From: Achatina immaculata
Taxonomy: Eukaryota; Mollusca; Gastropoda; Stylommatophora; Achatinidae
NCBI GenBank assembly: GCA_009760885.1
Contig: CM019714.1
Coordinates: 3,521,895-3,585,894 of the forward strand
Length of the DNA stretch: 64,000 nt
Direction: 5' to 3'
Shown here: one piece after another, positions 1 to 11,504 of the stretch
Numbering within the stretch: the first letter of the stretch is position 1
Layout: each line of letters starts with the position of its first letter
Made by a program: the position numbers and the translations under genes
Notes under the pieces: generated by a model
Database searches by the model: none
Seen by the model: only the letters and a program-made list of their open reading frames with translations
What the model was told of the DNA's origin: nothing

Positions 1-2339
1 TATATCCCAAGAACAATTATGCTTATTCAGATTAATAGATTTGTCATGAACAACGTTAATAGATGTTCCCCTGGAACAGCCTCATCTGGTAGGGCAGCTC
101 ACGTGCCACAGGTGAGGCCAGATCGTCATCAAGCTACTGGTGGCAAAACTAACAAGTTCAAAATAGCAACATGGAATGTTAGAACTTTATTCCAGGCTGG
201 AAAATTAGAAAATGTAAAGAGGGAAATGGAAAGGATGAAGATCAACATATTAGGAATGAGTGAAGTTAGATGGACAGGTGCAGGGAAGATAAAAAAAAAT
301 GACCAAGAACTTTGAGAACAATACAAAGTTATTATAACAAATAGATACAATGCAGTAGCAAAGATAAATAGTATAGATGAACAATGGGAAATGTTAAGAG
401 ATTCTATCCACCAAACTGTTATGGAGATAATACCACCAAAAAAAGAAGCCCCTAAAAATAAATGGATGACAGACAACATCTTATGACTGATGGACAAGAG
501 GAGGAGGAGTAAAAATAACCAAGAATAATATAGCAAGATAAATAAAGAAATAAGACGCAAATGCAGAGAAGCAAAGAAAGTGTGGTTAAATGAACAGTGC
601 AGACAGATAGAGGACTCTCAATAAAAACAGCAAAAACATGCACAAACAAATTAGTGAACTCACAGGCAGGAAAACAAAATATACCACAGGATGCCTGAAA
701 TCAAAAGAAGGTCAAATGTTAATGGGAACGGAAGACATTATGGACAGGTGGAGAGAGTACATCGGTGAGCTATATGGAGGAGAAAGACCAGAATTAACAC
801 CAGATACTGAAAACTGTGATGGACCGCCAATACTTGAAGATGAAATCATAGATGTCATCAAACACATGAAGAAAGGAAAAGCAACTGGGCCTGATAATAT
901 AACAATAGAAGAAATAGAGGCACTAGAGGAGACAGGAATAAAAATAATAACTAAGTTACTGAATGACATTTACAACAGTGGTTATATGCCCAGTGACCTG
1001 CTTAAATCCACGTTTATAGGACTACCAAAGAAACCAGGTGCAAAAGAATGTGATGACCACTGGACTGTCAGCCTCTCATGTCACATAACGAAGCTACTTC
1101 TGAGAATCATTATGAGAAGAACAAAGAAAAAGATAAACATGGAAATAGCAGTTTGGATTTGTTAAAGGAAAGGGAACACACAATGCCATTTATGCTTTAC
1201 GAACACTAACAGAAAGAGCTTTAGAAGTAAAGAAAGATCTCTACTTATGTTTCATTGATTACACCAAGGAATTCGACAAGGTGAAACATAATGAAATTAT
1301 TAAAATGCTTGAAGACGTCAGTACAGATGGCAAAGATCTGAGGATTGTAAAACATCTATACTGGCAGCAAGAAGCAGCAATTCGAGTTGAAAATAGAACT
1401 GGAAAATATCAACCTATAAAACAGTGGGTGCGGCAAGGATGTGTACTATCTCCAGACCTTTTTTCTCTGTACAGTGAGAATATTCTAAGAACAATCATCA
1501 CAGAACCAGGCATAAAAATTGGAGGATATAATATTAACAGCCCTCAGTATGCTGATGACACAGTACTGATAGCTGAGAACCAACAAGACCTGCAAAATCT
1601 CTTGGACAAAGTCACCAAAGAAAGTGAACAGAAAGGCCTTACTTTGAACATCAAAAAGACAGAAACTATGGTTATATCTAAGAAACAGAATCCACCAACA
1701 TGCAGTATAAAATTAAACGGAACTATTCTAAAGCAGGTGCAGAAATTCAAATACCTTGGAGCAGTAATAACTTCAGATGGGAAATGCAGAACAGAAATTA
1801 GGAACAGAATAGGCCAAGCAAAGACTGCATTTCAGAGAATAAGAAACATATTATCCAACACATCCTTATCAGTGAATGTTAGAAAACAAGTCCTAAAATG
1901 CTATATTGAAACTATCTTGTTATATGGAAGTGAATCATGGACAATAGGCAAGTCTGCACAAAAATCATTGGAAGCAGCAGAAATGTGGTTTATTAGAAGA
2001 ATGTTGTGAATTCCCTGGACAGCAAAAATAACTAATGAAGAATGTATGAGAAGAGCTTGAGAGACAGCAAAATCTTGTCAAAAAACATAAGAGAGAGACA
2101 ATGTACTTTCATAGGACATACAATGAGAAGAGGGGGTATTGAAAATATTATAACAGCAGGAAAAATAGAAGGAAGAAGATCAGGAGGAAGACCAAGAGAA
2201 ATGATACTGGACAGTCTGACGGGATGATGTGAGAGGAGATTACCAACTAAGCTGATGGCCTGCATGAAGGATTGTGTACTCTGGAGAAGCATAATAGCCA
2301 ATGCCAGTCAGCATGGCACCTGATGATGATGATGATGAT
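1..2339 (+). mobile_element. RTE-like LINE A1 (degenerate, internally deleted)
   Basis: Non-LTR retrotransposon fossil. The APE-type endonuclease start is visible at 150-313 (TWNVRTLF, GMSEVRW), but most of the endonuclease is missing: the sequence jumps near 314 to the linker before the reverse transcriptase. RT pieces lie at 638-1165 and 1281-2009, the second with GCVLSP and YADD. Frameshifts and stops separate them. The C-terminal tail continues in broken frames to GASQHGT and a (GAT)n tail ending at 2339. The upstream end may lie outside the window. Confidence 0.9.
1281..2009 (+). pseudogene. reverse transcriptase fragment of LINE A1
   Basis: 242 codons covering RT palm and thumb: [15 protein letters not shown], then [13 protein letters not shown] with the YADD catalytic box, then [13 protein letters not shown] and [13 protein letters not shown]. 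The family's FIDYTKAFD motif lies just upstream in another frame (1249-1278) and reads with changes. The piece ends at a stop where intact relatives continue with [12 protein letters not shown]. Confidence 0.85.
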
Positions 2340-2435
2340 TACTGAATCATGTGAACCACTCTTTTGTCTTTACATATAAAAAGCATTTAAATTTTTGAGA
2401 AGGTTGATGCCACATTTCACTTATCTTATTTTATA

Positions 2436-4905
2436 TCTTATATCCTTCTTGTGCTGTTAAAAGTCACATAGGGCTCACAAGGTAGTTCGCCAATTTTTCC
2501 TGTCTTTGGCGAGCCTTTCAACCTCATCAAGGGATTTTATGCCTATTAATTTGGCCTCCCTTAACAATATCCTCTTTAGAGTTTCACGTGGTCTGCCTCT
2601 TTTTTTCTTTGGCCTATTGTGATAGCTTGATAGCTTGTTTTGGGATTCTCTAACTGTTTCTTCTCATCACGTGACCAACATGTTTCCATCTCCTTTTCCT
2701 GATCACCCATGAGACTGGTTGTTGTTACTCATCTGTCTTATCTCTGCATTGTTCTTGAATTCGTTCCACTTGATGCCGAGTATTTTCATTAGGCATTTGT
2801 TTTTTTAGTCTAATTTATTGTCTATTTCTTTAATTGTTTTCCAGTTTTCACATGCATAAATGAGAGTGGATATTACATTTGAATTAAATAGTCTTAACTT
2901 GGTTTTTGTTCTTATAACTTTTGAATGTCGTATGTTCTCAAGATTCTTGAAGATTGATGCTGGTTTTGCAATTCTAACTTCCTTTCTGGTGTCACCATCC
3001 TGGTCTATGTAACTGCCAAGGTATGCAGATTGATTGACTTCTTCAATATCTGTCCCTTCTACGTGTATTTTTCCATTTTGATAAATGGGAAGTTTCATTA
3101 TTTTTGTTTTGTCCTTGTTAATTTCAAGTCCTATTTTGCTAGCCAGTGAAAACAGGGTATCTGTTTTTTTCTTGCATGGAATTTACATTGTTACTGATAA
3201 GAGTTATGTCATCAGCAAAATCAAGATCTTCTAGTTGGGTCTCATGTACCCAGTCAATACCTGTGTTACCTGTGCAGTATTTTTTCATTATGAAGTCTGT
3301 TGTGCAAAGGAGAAAGTATACATCCTTGTTTCACACCTGTTTAAATCTGGAACCATTCACTCATCCTTTCTTCTGTTTTGACTGCACAAAAATATCCATT
3401 GTAAAAGTCCTTAATGATGTTGACAATTTTAGATGGTATTCCATATAGACTTAAAATTCTCCATAATGAATCTCTGTGTATGCTATCAAATGCCTTTTTA
3501 AAGTCTATGAAGTTCATTATTAATGGTTTCTGCTTTTCAATATGTTCTTCAAGTATTATTTTGAGAGTAAAGATCTGGTCGAGACAGCTTCTCCCTTTTT
3601 GAAATCCTGCTTGTTCTTCTCTCATTGCAGTATCCACTATATCTTTAAGTCTATTCAAAATGATCTTGCAAAATACTTTTGACACAACTGATATCAAGGT
3701 TACTCCTCTCCAATTATTACAGTCACTAAGGTTTCCTTTTTTGGTATTTTAACAATGGTTCCTTTTTTCCATTTAGAAGGGACATTTTCTTCTTTCCAAA
3801 TCTTATTAAACATTATCTGTAGTTGTCTCATGTTGTCACTATTGATAGCTTTTAACATTTTGGCTGTTATTTCATCTTCACCTGCAGCTTTGTTGTTAGC
3901 CATTAAATTCACTGCTGTTTCAATTTCATGCAATTTAATTTCATCTAGGTTGACATTTAGTTGTGGGGCTGGTAAGTCAGTTTCAAGGTTTAACAATTCT
4001 TTTGGGTGTGGTCAGTTAAGTATTTCTTGGAAGTGTTCAGCCCATCTTTGCTTTTGGTCTTTACTTGGTGTTAATAGTGTTCCAGTTTTGCTAAGGATTG
4101 GTCTTTCTTTAGATGTAATAGTACCTGTTAGCCTCATTTGTATGTTATATGAAGTTTTGCTGTCTCCTTTTTTTGCTGCTTTTTCTGCCTCTTTCACCAT
4201 AATTATGTATTCTCTTTTATCCCTTCTAGCTGAACTTATTTTACTTTCTTGTCTAGTTCTTTGTATGTTGCTTTCGCCAGATCTTTTGCAAGATTTGTTT
4301 TTATATTCAACATATCTAATTTGGCTGCTCGTCTTTCATGTATGTACTTCCATGTGTTTTCTGATATCCATGCTTTTCTATTTGGTTTTTTCAGTCCATC
4401 GCTTGCTTTTGCCACTGTGATTACGGCTGTGCTTAAGAATTCCATAATTCATCTATACCTACCTCCTCAACTTCACTGGGTGTTTTGAAATGATTGGCAA
4501 GTTCCTGATTGAAGTTACTGTTAGTATTCTCTTCTTGTAGGCTGTAGCTATTTATCTGTCTGTATATTGATTTCTTGTGTTGGCTTTTCAGTTTTAGTTT
4601 TATTTTTCCTATACACAGGTTGTGATTACTGTTGACATCTGCACCCCTATAAGCCCTTACATCTATGAGAGATGTTCTGTATTGCTTTCTAATACAAAAA
4701 TGACCTATCTGGTTTCTACTTCTGTCATCTGGAGATATCCACGGTGTTTTATGTATCTCTTTGTGTGGAAATATTGTGTCTCCAATGACCATGCCCTCTG
4801 TTAGACATATTTCAATTAATCTTTCTCCATTCTGATTTACCATGTCAATTCTTTCTTTCTCCACTACTTTTTCAATGTCAGAGTTAACTTTCCCTACCTT
4901 AGCAC
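2436..4905 (-). mobile_element. RTE-like LINE B1 (5'-truncated, degenerate)
   Basis: Reading from 4905 down: endonuclease C-terminal half (WISPDDRSRNQIGH, 4433-4864), linker pieces (4012-4445), RT fingers (3700-3996), RT palm (3341-3697; FIDFKKAFDSIHRDSLW), then the thumb and tail (2805-3098; AYLGSYIDQDGDTRKE) and a 3' region ending at the AGCCCTATGTGAC block with an ATATAAGATATAA tail (about 2420-2460). The FADD box is in a broken segment near 3215. It starts at a C-rich tract (4911-4935), so the endonuclease N-terminus is missing. Confidence 0.88.
3341..3697 (-). pseudogene. reverse transcriptase palm fragment of LINE B1
   Basis: 118 codons with EEQAGFQKGRSCLDQIFTL and FIDFKKAFDSIHRDSLW, which are RT motifs 2 and A. 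It is split by frameshifts from the fingers fragment (3700-3996) and from the catalytic YADD-type box downstream. Not functional. Confidence 0.82.
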
Positions 4906-6138
4906 TGAAGCCCCCCCCCTCCCCCCCACTCCCCCATAGCAGTTAGGATGTCGTGTTTAGGGACTTTTTTGATGATTTGTGAATTTCACTTATAAGCCTT
5001 GCTATATTTTAAAGCAGAATAGCTTGCCATTTGAAAGGCAGAATTGCCTGTTGAAGAACAAGTTAGATTGGCCAGTTGTGTGTTTAAAGAGTGTGAATGT
5101 AATTTTCTTCCTCTTTACTCCTCAAGTTAACTATTCCAAGAATTGGAATCCACTAAATTGTTACTAAAGTAAACACAAAGTAACAGCACACCACAGCTTC
5201 TCAACAAGTTCACACATTTATAATATAGATATCCTTGACCACAAGACTAATAATAACCAGCCTGTCATTCCACGATACAACACAAGAACTGTACATGTTG
5301 TCATGACTGAGTTAGGTTTAGGGTGAGAGTAGATATGGATGATGAGATGAGGAATGGATTAAGTGAAGAAAATCTGACAATTCGAAAAAATACATAGTGC
5401 CAAGTGTCTTGGCAAGGGAGTTATCTCACCATAGGGACAAAACATGACTCAGTTTGAATCAGCACACTGTTCCAACCCTCAAAAACATTATAGCACTTCT
5501 GCCTAGAACACAGGTTCTACATTAAGCACCAGGAGAACCTCTCCTGATATCTCAAAACTCAAAAACTGGTAAGAAACATGATACAACACTCCTACATAAA
5601 ACTATGTCCAGCAGGGCAAACAACAATACTTTACATGACTGGAGTATTACTCCTATGACCAACTATAAAGAATCATGGTCCTCCCTGCAACTATGACTGG
5701 AAAACTCTGACTATCAAAAATCATACTATCATTCTCTGAATCCTAAGTCTGAGCCATCTCTGTCCGAGTCCTATTTCCTCTGAGTCCAATGTGCTTTTAT
5801 ATTTCACGGCTCCACTGTGAAATCTCGGGATTTTTCCTTCATTCATTGTTTCCAACTCGTGCCAGTTACGACACACGCTGTTAGAGTCTAAAAACTTCTC
5901 TCTACCTTTCTCTTGATAATGAGACTTTCCATATTGTACCAGTTCACCTCAGTAAGCCAGCTTTGACAACAAACAAGACTCATGAACATTACTGAAGGTT
6001 CTCAATATGGTAGTAACTCTCCACCAATAAAGTTCTTATTTTCCTTATGCCAGAACTATCCTGGCATAATTTGACATATAGATGTAGCTTGTATTTACTT
6101 TATATATTTAATTTTTTTATACTTATACCCAAACAATA
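4906..6138. other. no recognised gene; C-rich tract then unique sequence
   Basis: Begins with a near-pure C tract (4911-4935) that abuts the truncated end of LINE B1. The rest is AT-rich with no domain, long open frame or tandem structure that I recognise. Confidence 0.5.
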
Positions 6139-6805
6139 TTTGCAACAGTGGTTACATACCTGGTAACCTACTTATATCCACCTTTATAGCACTACTACTA
6201 AAGAAACCAAGTGCAAAGAAGTGTGAGGACCACAGGACTGATCTGCCTCTAATGTCACATAACAAAGCTACTTCTGTGAATTATTATTAGAAGAACAAGG
6301 AAAAAGATAAAAATGGAAATAGATGAACAAAATGAAACATGATGAGATTATTAAAATACTTGAAGGCATAACATAGACACCAAAGACTTGAGGATTGTAA
6401 TGGATCTTTACTGGCAGCAGGAAGCAGTGATTCGGGTTGAAAATAAAATGGAAAATATCAACCAATAAAACAAGGACATGCCTTTGACCATGATGATATT
6501 ACAGTAAGTTGCTTTTTAAAAAAAATGAACACAAAAAGGGCTTACTCTTAACATCAAAAAGACAGAGACTATGGCTATATCTAAGAAATAGAATCCACCA
6601 AAATGCAGTATAAAATAAAATGGAAGAATTCTAAATCAAAATGTATAAACTAGGAAAAAAGTAGGAACAGCTTTATTACTTAACGACTACAAAATTGGAA
6701 AGAGGAGATCACCAACTGAACTGATGGCCTGCATGAAGGATCGTGTACTCTGGAGAAGCGTAATAGCCAACGCCAGTCGGCACAGCACCTGATGATGATG
6801 ATGAT
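6139..6805 (+). mobile_element. LINE A2, heavily deleted, carrying a Penelope 3'-end patch
   Basis: Pieces of family A RT (6139-6640) are shortened by deletions, followed by the family 3' end with (GAT)n (6700-6805). Between them, 6640-6697 matches the reverse complement of a Penelope-like element 3' end (TAAACTAGG ... CTTTATTACTTAACG). The joint lies at a short shared AGAGGAGAT-like sequence. Confidence 0.75.
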
Positions 6806-6828
6806 CCTAACATTCATTTATTTATAAA

Positions 6829-6969
6829 GATGCATTGTGTAATACATTTCTCATTCTCTGAATTGCAGTCTTTGCTTGGCATATTCTGATCCTAATTTCT
6901 GTTCAGCATTTCCAAACTGAAGTTATTACTGGTCCAAGATATTTAAATTTCTGCACTTGATTTAGAATT
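6829..6969 (-). mobile_element. LINE A3 fragment, RT thumb region
   Basis: Reverse-strand match to the family A segment coding [13 protein letters not shown] and the following 30 residues (compare 58080-58200). No ends were recognised. It abuts an inverted Penelope 3' end at 6970. Confidence 0.7.
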
Positions 6970-7138
6970 CACAAAAATTAGTGTATAATATACAATTATA
7001 CACAAAGCAAAGCAGTAAATATGTGATACCAAAATGTGTAAACTAGGAAAAAAGTAGGAACAGCTTTATTACTTAACGATTACGAAATTGTGACGTTTCG
7101 AACGAAGAATTAGAGAGAGGAGATAAAGCTACTTATGC

Positions 7139-8222
7139 TTCATTGATTACACCAAGGCATTTGACAAGGTGAAACATAATGAAATTATTAAAATGCTTGA
7201 AGACATCAATATAGACGGCAAAGACCTGAGGATTGTAAAACATCTATACTGGCAGCAAGAAGCAGCAGTTCGAGTTGAAAATAGAATTGGAAAATATCAA
7301 CCTATAAAACAAGGGGTGTGACAAGGATGTGTACTATCTCCAGACCTTTTTTCTCTGTATAGCGAGAATATTCTAAGAACAATCATCACAGAACCAGGCA
7401 TAAAAATTGGAGGATACAATATTAACAACCTTCGGTATGCTGATGACACAGTACTGATAGCTGAGAACCAACAAGACCTGCAAAATCTCTTGAATAAAGT
7501 CGCCAAAGAAAGTGAACAGAAAGGCCTTGCTTTGAACATCAAAAAGACAGAGACTATGGTTATATCTAAGAAACAGAATCCACCAGCATGCAGTATTAAA
7601 TTAAACGGAACTGTTCTAAAACAGGTGCAGAAATTCAAATACCTTGGAGCAGTAATAACTTCAGATGGGAAATGCAGAACAGAAATTAGGAACAGAATAG
7701 GCCAAGCAAAGACTGCATTTCAGAGAATGAGAAACATATTGACCAACACATCCTTATCAATGAATGTTAGAAAACGAGTCCTAAAATGCTATATTGAACC
7801 TATCTTGCTATACGGAAGTGAATCATGGACAATAGGCAAGTCTGCACAAAAATCATTGGAAGCAGCAGAAATGTGGTTTATTAGAAGAATGTTGCGAATC
7901 CCCTGGACAGCAAAAATAACTAATGAAGAATGTAGGAGAAGAGCTGGAGAGACAAAAAACCTTGTCAAAAAGATAAGAGAGAGACAATGTACTTTCATAG
8001 GACATGCAATGAGAAGAGGGGGCATTGAAAATATTATGACAACAGGAAAAATACAAGGAAGAAGATCAAGAGGAAGACCAAGAGAAATGATACTGGACAG
8101 TCTGACGGGATGGTGTGAGAGAAGATCACCAACTGAGCTGATGGCCTGCATGAAGGATCGTGTACTCTGGAGAAGCATAATAGCCAACGCCAGTCGGCAC
8201 GGCACATGATGATGATGATGAT
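7139..8222 (+). mobile_element. LINE A4, 5'-truncated, with 8-bp target-site duplication
   Basis: Starts within the RT palm ([13 protein letters not shown] in broken frame) and runs to the (GAT)n tail. AGATAAAG occurs at 7131-7138 and 8223-8230, a perfect target duplication inside PLE1. The C-terminal 239 codons are open (7490-8209), one of the better-kept copies of family A here, but a TGA at 7319-7321 interrupts the RT upstream. Confidence 0.9.
7490..8209 (+). pseudogene. RT thumb and C-terminal domain of LINE A4
   Basis: 239 open codons from just after the YADD box (7438-7449): [53 protein letters not shown], then a basic stretch and [20 protein letters not shown] at the end. It is the best template in the window for the family A C-terminus. 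Confidence 0.8.
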
Positions 8223-8441
8223 AGATAAAGCATAGATTCACATGAATCCTATGTTAAAAAAATAAATAATAAGATGAGCAGAGCACTTAGCTTGAAAGAA
8301 TATGTGGATTTTTAGACATTAAAATTTCTGTTGGCACAAACAGGCTTGTTACCTCTGTATTTTACAAGCCCATGGATAGCCACACCTAAATACTTTACAC
8401 ATCCTCCCATCCTGAAGCATGTAAGAACTCCATCCCATACT

Positions 8442-8568
8442 CCCAATTATATATATATATATTAACACGCTCTGTGTTCTACCAATCGCTGCTATTAACT
8501 ATTATAGTCGATCAACAAAGAAGGAATCACAGTTGCTATTTTTTAAAATTATATATATATATATATAT
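8442..8568. repeat. two (TA)n microsatellites
   Basis: AT dinucleotide runs at about 8448-8462 and 8550-8568 flank 85 bases of unique sequence. Confidence 0.85.
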
Positions 8569-8576
8569 GTTTCAGC

Positions 8577-8751
8577 CACATGTTGATATAAATTGAGGGA
8601 AGAAGAGACAAAGAAGTTACTCGATGGGCTGTCGGTGAGGCTAGGAAGAAAGTCACCGGCGGATCTCATAATCAAGTCTAAAGACAGTGAATTGTGGCGA
8701 GAAATGATCGCCTACGCCACATGGCAGGAGCACTTGATTGATTGATTGATA
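8577..8751 (+). mobile_element. short RTE-like LINE 3' end (family L) with 8-bp target duplication
   Basis: Encodes an RTE-type C-terminal tail in one frame (SVRLGRKSPADLIIKSKDSE, then LWREMIAYATWQ) followed by a (TTGA)n tail. GTTTCAGC at 8569-8576 is repeated at 8752-8759. Confidence 0.75.
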
Positions 8752-8759
8752 GTTTCAGC

Positions 8760-8990
8760 TAACGGGACTTGTCAACGCGTAGGTACCAATGTTATTTCTG
8801 CCTCATGAAACAGGAGAGGATATCAATACTGCTGTATGTGTGTTCGCTGCGATACAGTCCGCTCTCTCGCTCAGTTTCAGAGCAAAATATAGACATGTGA
8901 ACTCTCTCTAATAACTGTTCTTTGATATTTGCTGACAAACCGCCATTTTCTTTCTTATCTGTGCCATTTGACAAAAGGTGCTAATAGAAG
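8760..8990. other. no recognised feature
   Basis: Unique sequence between two LINE fragments. No domain or repeat was recognised. Confidence 0.4.
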
Positions 8991-8993
8991 GTT

Positions 8994-9692
8994 TAGATGT
9001 CATAACAATTGGAGGTTATGAAATACCAGAGATTAGATATGCTGATGACACAGTATTATTGTCCACAACACAAAAAGGAATTTTAAAAAAAAACTAATTA
9101 TGTCAGTCCGTAAGAACAAACAAGGCAGCTGAAATATGTATCTGAGAAAAAAATGGAAGAAGTGGAGAGTTTTGAATATCTTGGATCACTACTGACTAAT
9201 AATGGAGATACACTGAGGGAAATTAAAAGGAGGACATCTGTCGCTCTTCAAAAAGTAAAACAACTAAAGAATCTGTGGATACGAACATACAGAACCACAA
9301 AAATAAGATTTTTAAGGGCATGCATCTTTCTCATTGCAACATATGCCTGTGAGAACTGGACACTTAACAAAACAGCTGAGAAACACATAAATGCCCTTGA
9401 ATGTAAATGCTACCGAAGAGTTCTTCAAATATCATGGACTCTGGCTGGCTAGTAAAGAGGATTAAATATAGAAATTGTAAATACTTTGGACAAATTAAAT
9501 GTCATGATAATCTAGAGAAGACTGTCTTGAAAGGGTAAAAAATTGGAAAAAGAGAGGAAGACCATGGCGAAGATGGCTGCAAGACATCGCTGATTATCTG
9601 CAAATGAATGCATCAGCAGCAGGCCGTCTTGCTCACAACCTAGGAGTGCTGTCAGGGAGCCAACGTTCCGCAAGAGACACGCGAATGACTGA
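8994..9692 (+). mobile_element. RTE-like LINE D1 (degenerate)
   Basis: Family D RT from [16 protein letters not shown] (9030-9080) through FEYLGSLLTNNGDT (9153-9452) and [20 protein letters not shown] to the C-terminal region and ATGACTGA-type tail near 9690. Internal deletions follow the YADD box, and frames are broken after 9452. Confidence 0.82.
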
Positions 9693-11500
9693 TACTGAGA
9701 CTGACAGCTTTCTCGTTAGCTATGGTTACCTTAGGCGTGATTTTAGCAGCATGTAATAGAAGTCATTAAGCTGCTGTGTGCGATTTTCCTGTTTTTGCTA
9801 TTACCTGAGAGACTTCAGATGAAGTTCTCATTGTATTTTCATCGTATCAACTAGTTGCGGTTTTGTTTTTCTTTCCCAAATAATCGATGCTCTTCGTAGT
9901 ATATTCTTTATGTTTATGCGAAGAGGGCCGACCTGACTGTTTATACACAGCCGGTTTGAACATTCAAGTTTGTGGTTATATTAGCATTTTCTCGGGGACT
10001 GGGGCGTGAGTTGCCCACGTGATTGTGCTGCAGGTTAAGAGTGGAATGTATTGAGTTAGTTTGTGTGTTACGTCCATGGCGGCAGCATGGGGGAGTCGTG
10101 TCCTGGCATGTATCTGATGTATTCGTGCTTCAGTTATCATATGTGTCATCATGTCGGATGAAAGGAATGTCTTGATAGCAAACTGCTGACCAGCCGGCGC
10201 TATATGTGGTAATGTATGTTTCTTGTAAATTTTCGTATGTCAGACGTGGAGTGTTTTGTAAGTATGCGTGGTGAATAGAGTTCAGTGTGTTTTAAGTGTA
10301 AGATGGAGTTAGTGGAAAGTGTAGGGGAATGTTACACTTTTATGATTATAATTGATACACATTTCATATGTAATTATGCAAAGCATTCATTTGATCACAT
10401 TTGTTATTATTTGCTTCATGTTAAATGTTATATGTTGACACAGTTCAATACATTACGTTATTAAATGTTTTATTGTGTGTGTGCACGTGAATTTTGTGAA
10501 CTTAAGTAAAGCATGCCAGAAGAATATGGAATGTATAGAAGCTGTAACTGAGAAAATTGTAAGAAGAAGCCACTACCACAGGATTTGAAATAAGGACTTA
10601 GACGCTGTGACTTCAAGTAGTATAAGAAGATGAGCATCATTAAGTGCCGCATTGTTATATTTTATGTGTAATCTATCAGCTGTGCTATACATGAGTATTT
10701 TGTATAACTTATATGTTGCTGTGGAGGAGACTGTGCTGTTGTCGCACTGTTATATGGTGTAGTTCAGTGTGACATCTTGTGAAGTTAATAAATCTTTCAA
10801 TTTTTCCTTGATACCAAAATATCTGATTTTCAGAGTGATCATTACTTGTTGGTGGAAACAGAGAGAATGAGAGAGTAAAACTGATGATTAAACTCCTTAA
10901 CATCTGATCTGGGAAACCTTGCTGGATGACGACTGGAAGAGGGAGAACTTGGGGTAGAAGATCATCCGGTGGGTACCGCTACTGGGGGTGTTCCAGTCAT
11001 AGCTGTAATTTTTGGGCACAAATACCCGGTAGAGAAAGGCTAGCTATTTAAGCCAGAGTACCAGAGACGCACTGTGGACAATGGAAGGATTAAAAGATCA
11101 CGGAGATGAAGAAGAGTTATATAGCGGATTAAAAGAATGCTTAGGTAGTGACATAAGCTGATGTAAAAACAAGATGATATAATGATGTAATAAACATCTA
11201 GCTGTAAAATAAATAAGTAAATTTTACTTACCGAGATGTCTTCTAAATATTGACGGTTTCATATCCTCGTTGGATAAAATATCGTAACATTACACACACC
11301 CAATGGTAGCTGCTTGTCTTCTGGGCCTGTACGCGTAAAGCCAATTGAAAATTATTCCTTGCTATAACGGTGGCACTTTATAAGATGTCCAGAAGAAGCT
11401 TCGTTTTGCTGTGAACAGAATGCACCCTCTTCAGCATCATCAGTACTTTTATCTTTCGGTAACTGTAACTGTTAAAAAAGAGCCTAGCTCTTTTGCTGGT
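9693..11500. other. unique region with a possible solo LTR
   Basis: No LINE or gene match was seen. AATGTTAC at 10328-10335 and GTAACATT at 11284-11291 form an 8-bp inverted pair around about 960 bases. That stretch contains TATTTAAG (near 11047) and two AATAAA-type signals (near 10786 and 11190), the layout of a retroviral-type LTR. I saw no matching target duplication, so this is weak. Confidence 0.25.
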
Positions 11501-11504
11501 CCTT

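Larger units (their letters stand above)
6970..8446. mobile_element. Penelope-like element PLE1 with inverted 3' end, split by LINE A4
   Basis: 6970-7138 and 8231-8293 together are a reverse complement of the Penelope 3' untranslated region seen at 34434-34681. From about 8294 the strand switches: 8300-8446 is a forward fragment of the Penelope RT C-terminal part ([19 protein letters not shown]). LINE A4 sits inside the inverted part. Penelope elements often carry inverted partial copies at one end (family knowledge). Confidence 0.75.
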
